Shown: in pieces, positions 7,515 to 16,210 of the stretch | Numbering within the stretch: position 1 is the first letter of the stretch | Layout: each line of letters begins with the position of its first letter | NCBI RefSeq assembly: GCF_002135295.1 | Contig: NZ_NEGG01000005.1 | Span: 179,754-243,753, forward strand | Length of the DNA: 64,000 nucleotides | From: Acinetobacter sp. ANC 5054 | Lineage (GTDB): Bacteria > Pseudomonadota > Gammaproteobacteria > Pseudomonadales > Moraxellaceae | Direction: 5' to 3' | The notes under the pieces: generated by a model | The model's input: the letters and a program-made list of their open reading frames with translations, nothing else | The model's database searches: none | What the model was told of the DNA's origin: nothing | Program-made: the position numbers and the translations under genes

Positions 7515-9172
7515 CTGCCAATTTTACGATATTTTTGACGTTTGGTCGCAAGGTCATCACCGTCACGCTTACGACGGAATTCTTCAAACTCATGGTAGTT
7601 ACCTGTGAAGAATTCAGGCGTTTCCGTTTCAAATGACAAGATGTGCGTTGCAATACGGTCTAAGAACCAACGGTCATGCGATACCACCATTACCGTACCT
7701 GGGAATACAAGAATTGCATCCTCAAGTGCACGTAAAGTTTCGATATCCAAGTCGTTCGATGGTTCATCGAGCAAGATCACGTTTGCACCCATTTGCAGGA
7801 TTTTCGCAAGTTGTAAACGGTTACGCTCACCACCTGACAACTCACCTACGCGTTTTTGCTGATCTTGACCTTTAAAGTTAAAGCGACCGATATATGCACG
7901 TGATGCGATTTCATAATCACCGATACGTAAGATATCTAAACCACCAGAAACTTCTTCCCAAACCGTTTTGTTGTTATCCAACGTGTCACGAATCTGACCC
8001 ACGTAAGCCACTTTAACCGACTCACCCAATACCACAGTACCAGTGTCTGGTTGTTGCTCACCTGTCATCATACGGAACAATGTGGTTTTACCCGCACCGT
8101 TTGGACCCACAATACCGACAATCGCAGTAGGTGGTACAGTGAAAGTTAAGTCTTTGTATAGTAGACGACCATCAAATGATTTGCTGATACCTTCAACTTC
8201 AACAACCTTGTTCCCTAGACGTGGACCAGGTGGAATGTAGATTTCAGAGGTTTCATTACGTTGTTGGAACTCACGCGAGTTAAGTTCTTCAAAACGCTCC
8301 ATACGTGCTTTGTTTTTCTTTTGCTGACCTTTCGCATTTGAACGAACCCATTCAAGTTCTTTTTTCAATGCTTTGGCAAACGATTCTTCTTGCTTATTCT
8401 CTTGTTCTAAGCGGGCATTTTTCTGCTCCAACCAAGAAGAGTAGTTACCTTGATATGGGATACCCATACCACGGTCAAGTTCAAGAATCCACTCTGCAAC
8501 GTTATCCAAGAAATAACGGTCATGCGTGATCGCAACGATGGTGCCTGCAAAGTCTTTCAAGAAGCGTTCTAACCAAGATACAGACTCTGCATCCAAATGG
8601 TTCGTCGGTTCATCTAGAAGCAACATGTCTGGTTTAGAAAGCAATAAACGGCACAGCGCAACACGACGACGTTCACCACCTGAAAGTAATGTTACGTCGG
8701 CATCCCAAGCTGGAAGGTTCAAGGCAGCTGCTGCTTGATCCATTTGGTTCACAATGTTGTGTGCATCCCAAGCATGGATAATCGCTTCAAGCTTTTCTTG
8801 TTCTTTTGCAAGTGCATCAAAGTCAGCATCTTCTGCTGCATATTCTGCAAAGACTTCGTCCAAACGTGCTAAAGCGTCAAGTGGTTCACGTAGACCATCT
8901 TCAACGTTGCCGCGAACGTCTTTGTTTGGATCAAGTGGTGGTTCTTGCTCAAGATAGCCGATTTTGATACCCGGTTGAGCACGTGCTTCACCAGAGAAAT
9001 CTTTATCTACGCCCGCCATAATACGAAGCAAGGTTGATTTACCTGCACCGTTTAGACCAAGCACACCAATTTTCGCGCCTGGGAAAAATGATAAAGAGAT
9101 GTCTTTTAAGATTTCGCGCTTAGGCGGAACCATTTTCGACACACGGTTCATCGTGTAAATATATTGGGCCAC
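7511..9172 (-). CDS. ettA: Energy-dependent translational throttle protein EttA
   Basis: ABC-F ATPase that binds the ribosomal E site and gates the first steps of elongation according to the ATP/ADP ratio; cytoplasmic, no membrane domain. Two ABC cassettes are present, each with Walker A (GLNGAGKST; GPNGAGKTT), signature (LSGGERRR; LSGGERNR) and Walker B (LLDEPTNHLD; LLDEPSNDLD). I start at the GTG at 9170-9172, which gives a protein of the form VAQYIYTMNRVSK matching the family N-terminus; a GAGGAG ribosome site ends 6 bases before it. An ATG at 9193 would put that site inside the gene. Length is 553 aa, close to the E. coli protein. Confidence 0.96.
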   Translation of the reverse strand: MAQYIYTMNRVSKMVPPKREILKDISLSFFPGAKIGVLGLNGAGKSTLLRIMAGVDKDFSGEARAQPGIKIGYLEQEPPLDPNKDVRGNVEDGLREPLDALARLDEVFAEYAAEDADFDALAKEQEKLEAIIHAWDAHNIVNQMDQAAAALNLPAWDADVTLLSGGERRRVALCRLLLSKPDMLLLDEPTNHLDAESVSWLERFLKDFAGTIVAITHDRYFLDNVAEWILELDRGMGIPYQGNYSSWLEQKNARLEQENKQEESFAKALKKELEWVRSNAKGQQKKNKARMERFEELNSREFQQRNETSEIYIPPGPRLGNKVVEVEGISKSFDGRLLYKDLTFTVPPTAIVGIVGPNGAGKTTLFRMMTGEQQPDTGTVVLGESVKVAYVGQIRDTLDNNKTVWEEVSGGLDILRIGDYEIASRAYIGRFNFKGQDQQKRVGELSGGERNRLQLAKILQMGANVILLDEPSNDLDIETLRALEDAILVFPGTVMVVSHDRWFLDRIATHILSFETETPEFFTGNYHEFEEFRRKRDGDDLATKRQKYRKIGS

Positions 9173-9490
9173 GTAGGACTCCTCAATAGTCAAACCATAT
9201 ACGGAACAACATGAAGTTGCCCCTGCTCAATTGAGCGAAAAAATAATCGGCTATTATACGCATAAAGTCGCGAAAAAATAAGGTTTCACATACGTCTTGC
9301 ATGCATTGTTACAAGTTTAATGCTGCTCAAAAATTACACATCATCTTTTTAATGTAATTTCATTCATCTTTAGCTGAAAAATAATCATTCATATGAATAA
9401 AATAGCTAAGTATTTCAAGCATCATGCACTTTTATTCATATAAATAAATGATAGACTGTTCAATAATTAACTCACGTAGATGACGTAAAC
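9173..9490. other. Divergent control region of ettA and metY
   Basis: 318 bp. On the metY side there is a perfect 12-bp palindrome ATTCATATGAAT (9387-9398), and ATTCATAT recurs at 9434-9441, about 47 bp away. This makes a candidate two-site operator in front of a sulfur-assimilation gene. I cannot match it to a known MetR or MetJ site, and I see no SAM riboswitch. Confidence 0.4.
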
Positions 9491-10768
9491 ATGACATATA
9501 AAGATGAAACTTTAGCCATTCATGCCGGCTATACACCAGAAGCGACCACCAAAGCAGTTGCCGTTCCGATTTATCAAACGACTTCCTATGCTTTTGATAA
9601 TACGCAACATGGTGCTGATTTATTTGATTTAAAAGTTCAGGGTAATATTTATACCCGTATTATGAATCCGACGACTGCTGTGCTTGAGCAACGTGTTGCA
9701 GCGCTTGAAGGCGGCATTGGCGCTTTAGCACTTGCATCGGGCATGGCTGCCATTACCTATGCGATTCAAACGATTGCCGAAGCGGGTGACAACATTGCTT
9801 CAGTTTCCACTTTATATGGCGGCACATATAACCTCTTTGCTCATACTTTGCCGAAGCAAGGTATTGAGGTGCGCTTCTTTGACTATCAAAATCCTGAAGC
9901 ACTACGCGGTCTTATTGATGAAAAAACCAAATTGGTCTTTGTTGAATCGATTGGCAACCCACTGGGCAATATCATTGACCTTGAAGCCATTTCAAAAATA
10001 GCGCATGAATACGGTATTCCAGTCATTGTGGACAACACCGTTGCAACGCCTGTACTGCAAAAATCCTTTGAGTTTGGTGCCGATATCGTGGTGCATTCAC
10101 TCACCAAATATATTGGCGGTCACGGCAATTCTATTGGTGGCATAATTGTCGATAGCGGTAAATTCCCTTGGGGTCAATATCCTGAACGCTTTAAAGCATT
10201 AAATACGCCAGACCCAAGCTATCACGGTGTGAATTATGTCGAAGCTTTGGGTGCAGCAGCTTATATTGCCCGCGCACGCGTTGTTCCATTGCGAAACACA
10301 GGTGCTGCAATTAGCCCACACAATGTGTTCTTAATCCTACAAGGCTTAGAAACTCTGAGCTTGCGTATGGAACGTCATACTGAAAATGCGCAAAAAGTTG
10401 CGGAATATTTACAAGCCCACCCGAAAGTCAAATGGGTCAACTACGCAGGTTTGAAAGATCATCCTCAACATGCTTTAGCGCAAAAATATGTGAAAGGCAA
10501 ACCATCGGCCATTCTCTCCTTTGGCGTACAAGATGGTTTAGCTGGCGGTACTCGTTTTATTGACGCACTGCAACTGTTCACACGCTTGGTCAACATTGGT
10601 GATGCAAAAAGTTTGGCTTGCCATCCTGCCACAACCACACATCGCCAATTAAATGAAGAAGAACTCAAAGCTGCTGGCGTGAGCATAGATATGGTGCGTT
10701 TATCCATTGGGATCGAACATGCAGATGATTTAATTGCAGATTTAGAACAAGCTTTAGCTGCAGTTTAA
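9491..10768 (+). CDS. metY: O-acetylhomoserine sulfhydrylase
   Basis: PLP enzyme making homocysteine from O-acetylhomoserine and sulfide (direct sulfhydrylation route to methionine); 425 aa. It has the Cys/Met-metabolism PLP fold: the YTRIMNPT segment, the LASGMAA loop and the PLP lysine K206 in HSLTKYIGGHG. The length and the GGHGNSIGG segment distinguish this class from the shorter cystathionine gamma-synthases and from MetZ. The ATG at 9491 has only a weak ribosome site. Two sulfate-binding protein genes lie 7-9 kb upstream, consistent with active inorganic sulfur use. The gene stands alone, ending at a terminator. Confidence 0.94.
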   Translation: MTYKDETLAIHAGYTPEATTKAVAVPIYQTTSYAFDNTQHGADLFDLKVQGNIYTRIMNPTTAVLEQRVAALEGGIGALALASGMAAITYAIQTIAEAGDNIASVSTLYGGTYNLFAHTLPKQGIEVRFFDYQNPEALRGLIDEKTKLVFVESIGNPLGNIIDLEAISKIAHEYGIPVIVDNTVATPVLQKSFEFGADIVVHSLTKYIGGHGNSIGGIIVDSGKFPWGQYPERFKALNTPDPSYHGVNYVEALGAAAYIARARVVPLRNTGAAISPHNVFLILQGLETLSLRMERHTENAQKVAEYLQAHPKVKWVNYAGLKDHPQHALAQKYVKGKPSAILSFGVQDGLAGGTRFIDALQLFTRLVNIGDAKSLACHPATTTHRQLNEEELKAAGVSIDMVRLSIGIEHADDLIADLEQALAAV

Positions 10769-10801
10769 ACCGTTAAAATTAGCTTAAAGCCCAAACAACC
10801 G

Positions 10802-10833
10802 AACGACCTTTCGTCAGAAAGGTCGTTTTTTTT
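10802..10833 (+). terminator. Intrinsic terminator of metY
   Basis: Eleven-base arms AACGACCTTTC (10802-10812) and GAAAGGTCGTT (10817-10827) around a GTCA loop, followed by a T-run. Confidence 0.9.
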
Positions 10834-10990
10834 CATTTCAATTTATGTGATTTTTACAGACATTTTTAGGATTCAAATCTATAATTTTGCAAGAATTGGA
10901 ATCAAAAAATATTTCAATTTAAAATAAAATGAATGATTTCAAATTAGAAAATTTAACTTTTAGCACCAATAAATAAAATACGAGAATCAC

Positions 10991-11896
10991 ATGCCAAAAA
11001 AGACCACTCCATTTCAATTAAAATCACTTTGCCAGTCGATTGCCTTAAGTCTAGCACTTGCTTCAAGCGTCATTATCCCTCAAAGCACAATGGCATCCGA
11101 AACGGCAGCTCAATCAGAACAAGCCAGCCCAATGGCGCAGCTCAATTGGCATATGGGTCCACAAAGTGAACGTATCGCAGACGTTGCCACCTTAAAAACC
11201 AAAAGTGAACAAGGCTATTTAGATACTGCTGATTCAGATCGCTTTTTGGAAATGACTGGCAACCTACCTTCAGGTCAAACCAATATTTTAGTCGCGCAAG
11301 ATGACAGTTGGTGGGCAACCTTTGATTATGAGTCTTCAGGTTATATTAAAGATGATGAAAAAATCGACGCCGATGCCTTACTCAAAGAATTAAAAGCGTC
11401 AGATGAACCTTCAAATGAAGAGCGTACTCGTCTCGGTATGAGTAAACTTTATACGGTAGGTTGGGCTGTACCGCCACACTACGACGCACAAACCAAACAA
11501 TTAGAATGGGCACTTAAAGTTCGTTCAGAAGAAAATCATGAAACCATTAACTATACCGTTCGTCTACTCGGTCGTAGCGGTGTAATGAGCGCAACGCTCG
11601 TTTCTGACGAAACTGATTTAAATAAAAATATTGCCCAATTTAAAGACTCACTGACAGGTTTTGATTTTCAGCCTGGCCAACGCTATAGCGAATTCCGCGC
11701 AGGTGATAAAGTAGCTGAATATGGTCTAGCTGCTTTAATTACGGGTGGTGGTATTGCGGTTGCCGCGAAAAAAGGCTTATTTGCCGCACTGATTGCCTTC
11801 TTGGTGAAAGGCTGGAAATTAGTACTGATTGGTTGTGCAGCAGCGGCAGGTGGCCTTGGTTCGATCTTTAAACGTAAAAAAAATACTGAACAATAA
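10991..11896 (+). CDS. DUF2167-family membrane-anchored protein
   Basis: A 301-aa protein of the DUF2167 family, whose function is not established. It has an N-terminal export signal (residues 1-35, ending near MASETAA), then a soluble domain with the WWATFDYESSGYIKDDEKIDADALL segment and LYTVGWAVPPHYDAQTKQLEWAL, both typical of DUF2167. The C-terminus has two hydrophobic segments (about 244-290) ending in a basic GSIFKRKKN tail, so the large domain is probably periplasmic and anchored from the C-terminal end. A second membrane gene starts 35 bp downstream and is probably co-transcribed. Confidence 0.85.
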   Translation: MPKKTTPFQLKSLCQSIALSLALASSVIIPQSTMASETAAQSEQASPMAQLNWHMGPQSERIADVATLKTKSEQGYLDTADSDRFLEMTGNLPSGQTNILVAQDDSWWATFDYESSGYIKDDEKIDADALLKELKASDEPSNEERTRLGMSKLYTVGWAVPPHYDAQTKQLEWALKVRSEENHETINYTVRLLGRSGVMSATLVSDETDLNKNIAQFKDSLTGFDFQPGQRYSEFRAGDKVAEYGLAALITGGGIAVAAKKGLFAALIAFLVKGWKLVLIGCAAAAGGLGSIFKRKKNTEQ

Positions 11897-11931
11897 TTTC
11901 AAAGCACACACTGGGTAAGGATCGCGATTGA

Positions 11932-12684
11932 ATGGTATTCAACATTGCCATGGAATATTGGCTGATTTTAGGTTTATTCAGCTTATATCTGTATGACCTT
12001 GCTCGGTTTGTTGGCTTTAATGACATATTATTTACACAAGGATTCAAAAAAGCCTTTTCGGTACAGCTTGGCTCGCAGCAAACGGCATGCGCAAAAAAAT
12101 ATTTGTATTTTGCGTGCCCTTTGCAGCCACATCAGTTGATCTTTCAGCTGAAGTGGCAACTTCAACCACGACATGTATCCTCAGATACTTTGCTACAACT
12201 CACCAAGTTTGATCATCGCTTAAACGTTTTAAAACCCTTGCAACCATGGATGTTGATCAACGGTATTTTAACCTTGGTTGTTTTCCCGATATGCCTGTTG
12301 TTTTTACATAATATTTTTATTTTGGCTGTGCTCGTCATCCTGATTTACAGTCTGAATCTCAGCCTATTTTTAGCGGTCTTTAGAAAGCGTAAAGTCCTTC
12401 AACTCAACTCCAAACAAAGTTTGAATTTCTTTCTAGATGCCTTGTTCTGTCCACCTTTTGCTTTAAATCTACTCAAAAAACTCAGTCTACAGCTCTCCCC
12501 GTCAATGGATGCACTGAGCTTTGCACAGCTTTATTTAAATCCTGTGCAACTTTGCCACATTCAACAAGCCATTCTTGAAGATATTGATGAACTCATACAA
12601 CAGGCAGATGACCCCGCAAGTGAGTATTTTCAGCAATTATTATCTATGCAACAACAGTTAAAAAATTTACAGAAACTGATCTAA
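11932..12684 (+). CDS. Membrane protein of unknown function, partner of the DUF2167 gene
   Basis: A 250-aa protein I do not recognise. A membrane helix is predicted at residues 8-28, and two more at about 101-143 in a very hydrophobic block (LVVFPICLLFLHNIFILAVLVILI). The rest is cytoplasmic or peripheral and rich in Gln and Leu, ending in a helical segment with repeated Gln. The ATG at 11932 follows AAGGAT at a good distance. It lies 35 bp after the DUF2167 gene on the same strand with no terminator between them, suggesting the two act together at the inner membrane. Confidence 0.65.
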   Translation: MVFNIAMEYWLILGLFSLYLYDLARFVGFNDILFTQGFKKAFSVQLGSQQTACAKKYLYFACPLQPHQLIFQLKWQLQPRHVSSDTLLQLTKFDHRLNVLKPLQPWMLINGILTLVVFPICLLFLHNIFILAVLVILIYSLNLSLFLAVFRKRKVLQLNSKQSLNFFLDALFCPPFALNLLKKLSLQLSPSMDALSFAQLYLNPVQLCHIQQAILEDIDELIQQADDPASEYFQQLLSMQQQLKNLQKLI

Positions 12685-13019
12685 ATTTGAATTTTGATCA
12701 GCCCAATCATGCTGACTGATCGCCGTGCTAACATCATCAAAAGTTACAAAAATTATTTTGTGCGTTTGCTCACACTTCACAAATATCCCTCTAATAATAA
12801 AACATCTTCTCTTTCACATATTTATGTGTTAAAAACCTATTAAAGAAGGAATTCAATTTAGAGTAAAAGCTCTAAATATTATTTTATTATCAATCACTTA
12901 TCGTATAGCTTTTTTTTAATAATTCGCTATCATACGGCTAATCCAAAACTGCCCTACATAATGCATTGTCGGGCCGATAAATGAATACAATAAAATTGCT
13001 TTAAATAGGGAATCTCATC
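12685..13019. other. Intergenic region upstream of acr1
   Basis: 335 bp of AT-rich sequence. A weak inverted repeat, GATCAG..CTGATC, lies just after the membrane-protein stop and has no T-run. The rest presumably carries the acr1 promoter, but I cannot place one with confidence. No gene is visible. Confidence 0.3.
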
Positions 13020-13907
13020 GTGAATGCAAAATTAGAAAAACGCTTTCTTGAGCGTGTAAGCGGAAAAACTGTTTTAATTACTGGTGCATCAAGCGGTATT
13101 GGTTTAACCATGGCTCATCGCTTAGCCAATGCAGGTGCACACGTACTCCTTGTTGCCCGTACCAAAGAAACGTTAGATGCTGTAAAAACCGATATTGAAG
13201 CTGCCGGTGGTAAAGCAGATGTGTTCCCATGTGACTTAAATGACATGGATTCTATTGATGCTGTGGCAACGCAAATTTTAGCTTCTGTTGATCATATTGA
13301 TATTTTAATCAATAACGCTGGACGTTCTATTCGTCGTGCGGTACATGAATCAACTGATCGTTTCCATGACTTTGAGCGTACCATGCAGCTGAATTATTTT
13401 GGCGCAGTTCGATTAGTTATGAACTTATTGCCTAAAATGATGATTCGCCGCGAAGGTCATATCATCAATATTAGCTCAATTGGTGTATTAGCCAATGCAA
13501 CACGTTTCTCAGCGTATGTTGCCTCAAAAGCAGCACTCGATGCATTTAGCCGTTGCCTAAGCGCTGAAGTTCATTCGCATAATATTGCCATTACTTCGGT
13601 GTATATGCCTTTGGTCCGTACACCAATGATTGCACCAACCAAAATCTATAAATACGTTCCGACACTTTCACCTGAGCAAGCGACCGATCTTATTGCTTAT
13701 GCCATCGTGAAGCGTCCGAAAAAAGTGGCGACTAACCTTGGTCGTTTAGCATCGATTACCTATTCTGTTGCACCAGACATTAACAATAAATTGATGTCGA
13801 TTGGTTATAACCTATTCCCAAGTTCAACCGCATCCATTGGCGACCAGCAAAAACTCAACTGGGTACAAAAAGCGTATGCACGCCTCTTCCCTGGTGAACA
13901 CTGGTAA
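13020..13907 (+). CDS. acr1: Fatty acyl-CoA reductase Acr1
   Basis: NAD(P)H-dependent SDR enzyme reducing long-chain acyl-CoA to the fatty aldehyde, the first committed step in Acinetobacter wax-ester synthesis; 295 aa. The cofactor loop TGASSGIG is at 21-28, NNAG at 98-101, and the catalytic Y166-x-x-x-K170 follows S152/S153. The whole protein matches what I remember of Acr1 from A. baylyi, including the GRSIRRAVHES segment and the FPGEHW C-terminus; that is why I name it rather than calling it a generic SDR. It starts at GTG (13020) behind a modest AGGGA ribosome site. A monocistronic unit closed by a terminator. Confidence 0.88.
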   Translation: MNAKLEKRFLERVSGKTVLITGASSGIGLTMAHRLANAGAHVLLVARTKETLDAVKTDIEAAGGKADVFPCDLNDMDSIDAVATQILASVDHIDILINNAGRSIRRAVHESTDRFHDFERTMQLNYFGAVRLVMNLLPKMMIRREGHIINISSIGVLANATRFSAYVASKAALDAFSRCLSAEVHSHNIAITSVYMPLVRTPMIAPTKIYKYVPTLSPEQATDLIAYAIVKRPKKVATNLGRLASITYSVAPDINNKLMSIGYNLFPSSTASIGDQQKLNWVQKAYARLFPGEHW

Positions 13908-13924
13908 GTTACAGCTGGATTTGA

Positions 13925-13951
13925 AAAAAAGCCCTTTACTGGGCTTTTTTA
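13925..13951 (+). terminator. Intrinsic terminator of acr1
   Basis: AAAAAGCCC, a TTTACT loop and GGGCTTTTTT, immediately after the stop codon. The A-run makes it potentially bidirectional. Confidence 0.85.
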
Positions 13952-14011
13952 TTGGGTTTTCGATATAGGCTTTGATACATTAAGCCTGAAACAACAAAAA
14001 TACTTAGAACA

Positions 14012-15322
14012 ATGAAACCACTGAATATTGCCATCATCGGTGCAGGCACAGCAGGACTTGCCGCCGCATCCTTATTGGCAGAGCAAGGCCACCATATACA
14101 TTTATTTGAAAAAGCCCAAGAACTTGAACCTGTGGGCGCAGGTTTATTGCTTCAGCCTGCGGGTTTGGCAGTCTTTGAACATTTGGGGATTTTAGATCAA
14201 GCTTTAGCACTGGGCGCACATGTCACAGGACTCGAAGGGCAATTGGCAGGTGGCGATCTATTGGTCAATAGTCATTATCAGCAAGCGCATCCTGATTTTT
14301 ATGGCTTAGGCATCCATCGTGCAACGCTGTGCCATGTGCTCGAGTCTAAAGCACGGGAATATCCAGAGCACATTCAATGGTATATGCAGCATGACATTGG
14401 TCAGTTAAATGAGCGGGATGATACGGTTGAACTGATTGGCACGGCTGCGGGTCATGCGTTTCAATTTACAGCCGATTTAGTGCTGATTGCCAATGGCGCA
14501 CGAAGTCATTTACGACCACAGGCATGGGAAAAACTCAACCAACCTTATCCATGGGGTGCGAAATGGATTATTGTGCCGGAGTGTGACGTACTTGAGCCGC
14601 AGATTTTGCATCAGTTTTATGACCGCTCCAATATCATGATGGGAATCATGCCGACTGGTCCGATTCCAACCCAACCTGAACAACGTCTTTCTAGTATTTT
14701 TTGGAGTTTACCGAGCGAGCAACTTGCAGACTTCCTGCCCGACCGAAAAAGTCAGCAGCAGTGGCTTGCACAAATTTCGAAGCGCTGGCCACAAGTGGCA
14801 GAGTGGCTAGAACATGTCATTCCAGACCCTGAAGATCAACAAAAATGGCTGTCAGCGCAATATCGTGATGTCGTGCTAAAACAATTAGGACAAGGACGCA
14901 TTGGGGTTTTAGGTGATGCAGCACATGCCATGAGCCCTCAGCTTGGTCAAGGGGCTAATATGGCCCTATTAGATGCTTGGGCCATCAGCAATGCATTGCA
15001 ACAGATGAGCCAAACCAATCAACATTTGAATACCGAGGCCTTGTGGCAACTTTATCATCAGCAACGCTGGTCATCGATTCGGTTTTATCAATTTTTCAGT
15101 CGCTTACTGACGCCTTTTTATCAATCTCATCATGCATGGACAGCGCCATTACGTGATTTTTCATTTCGTGCGATGTATCAACTGCCCTTTTTCCGCAAAG
15201 AAATGGCCATCACCATTTCAGGTTTAAAAACGGGTGCCTTCGGACAAATGAATTATGCTGAGATCGCGCGCAAGCATGTCGCAACTGTCTCTGTTGAACG
15301 CAGTGATTTTAAATTTGATTAA
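14012..15322 (+). CDS. FAD-dependent monooxygenase (UbiH/salicylate-hydroxylase-like)
   Basis: Flavoprotein hydroxylase of the aromatic-hydroxylase class, 436 aa. The N-terminal dinucleotide fold has GAGTAG at residues 10-15. The second FAD motif, GDAAHAMSPQLGQGANMALLDA, begins at residue 301. The adenine/ribose acidic region is E34 (LFEKA). These place it in the FAD-binding-3 family, which hydroxylates aromatic or related rings with NAD(P)H and O2. It is not one of the recognised ubiquinone hydroxylases by context, and the substrate is unknown. It stands between acr1 and hisIE with no shared transcription evident. Confidence 0.85.
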   Translation: MKPLNIAIIGAGTAGLAAASLLAEQGHHIHLFEKAQELEPVGAGLLLQPAGLAVFEHLGILDQALALGAHVTGLEGQLAGGDLLVNSHYQQAHPDFYGLGIHRATLCHVLESKAREYPEHIQWYMQHDIGQLNERDDTVELIGTAAGHAFQFTADLVLIANGARSHLRPQAWEKLNQPYPWGAKWIIVPECDVLEPQILHQFYDRSNIMMGIMPTGPIPTQPEQRLSSIFWSLPSEQLADFLPDRKSQQQWLAQISKRWPQVAEWLEHVIPDPEDQQKWLSAQYRDVVLKQLGQGRIGVLGDAAHAMSPQLGQGANMALLDAWAISNALQQMSQTNQHLNTEALWQLYHQQRWSSIRFYQFFSRLLTPFYQSHHAWTAPLRDFSFRAMYQLPFFRKEMAITISGLKTGAFGQMNYAEIARKHVATVSVERSDFKFD

Positions 15323-15418
15323 GAATTAACTCCCCATCATCCCATGGATGGCTTACACTATGATGCTGCTAAATTTGTCTAGCATATATTTTTTGATTTT
15401 TTAATTGGTGTAATCCTT

Positions 15419-16201
15419 ATGAACAACCTGCAATGGCTCGATGAAGTAAAATTTAACGAACAAGGCTTAGTGCCTGCTATTGCACAGCATCATCAAAGCG
15501 GACGTGTATTGATGGTGGCATGGATGAACCGCGAAGCTTTGGCACTGACCGCAGAAAAAAACCAAGCCGTTTATTTTTCACGTTCACGCAATAAGTTGTG
15601 GCACAAAGGCGAAGAATCGGGTCATTTCCAAACCGTACATGAAATTCGTTTGGACTGCGATGCCGACGTGATTGTTCTACAGATTGAACAACATGGCGGT
15701 ATTGCGTGTCATACAGGTCGTGAGTCTTGTTTCTATCGCAAACTTACACCCAATGGCTGGGAAATTGTGGATGCACAAATTAAAGACCCAAGCCAAATTT
15801 ATGGCGAAAAATCAGCAAATCCACATACACTTGCAATGAATGCTTCGAATGCAACATCGGAGCAAGTCGATGTCTTGTCTTATTTAGGTCAAATGATGGC
15901 TGAACGTAAGCAAGCTGATCCAGATTCATCTTATGTCGCTAAGCTCTACCATAAAGGCTTAAATAAAATTTTAGAAAAAGTCGGTGAAGAAAGCATTGAA
16001 ACAATTATTGCCGCGAAAGATTTTAAATTTGAAGCGAATGAAGATAATAAAAACGATATGATTTATGAAGTGGCTGATCTTTGGTTCCATACCATTGTGA
16101 TGTTGGGCTACTTTGACATTGACCCGCAATTGGTACTCAATGAACTTGCACGCCGCCAAGGCCTGTCAGGTTTAGTTGAAAAAGCCAATCGTCAGCACTA
16201 A
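15419..16201 (+). CDS. hisI: Bifunctional phosphoribosyl-AMP cyclohydrolase / phosphoribosyl-ATP pyrophosphatase
   Basis: Catalyses steps 2 and 3 of histidine synthesis: the C-terminal HisE domain cleaves PR-ATP to PR-AMP, and the N-terminal HisI domain opens the ring. HisI covers about residues 1-115 with the metal motifs [11 protein letters not shown] and [11 protein letters not shown]. HisE covers about 165-258 with [16 protein letters not shown] and EVADLWFH. The 260-aa fused form is complete. It is separated from other his genes. A helicase gene begins 9 bp after its stop, so the two may be co-transcribed. Confidence 0.95.
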   Translation: MNNLQWLDEVKFNEQGLVPAIAQHHQSGRVLMVAWMNREALALTAEKNQAVYFSRSRNKLWHKGEESGHFQTVHEIRLDCDADVIVLQIEQHGGIACHTGRESCFYRKLTPNGWEIVDAQIKDPSQIYGEKSANPHTLAMNASNATSEQVDVLSYLGQMMAERKQADPDSSYVAKLYHKGLNKILEKVGEESIETIIAAKDFKFEANEDNKNDMIYEVADLWFHTIVMLGYFDIDPQLVLNELARRQGLSGLVEKANRQH

Positions 16202-16210
16202 GTTTATCCT

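Noticed and set aside
9194..9490. A SAM riboswitch before metY
   Set aside because: No conserved SAM-I or SAM-II core could be seen; the region is AT-rich with only small palindromes.
13020..13907. Calling the SDR a 3-oxoacyl-ACP reductase (FabG)
   Set aside because: The N-terminal extension, GRSIRRAVHES segment and FPGEHW end fit Acr1, and no fab genes are nearby.
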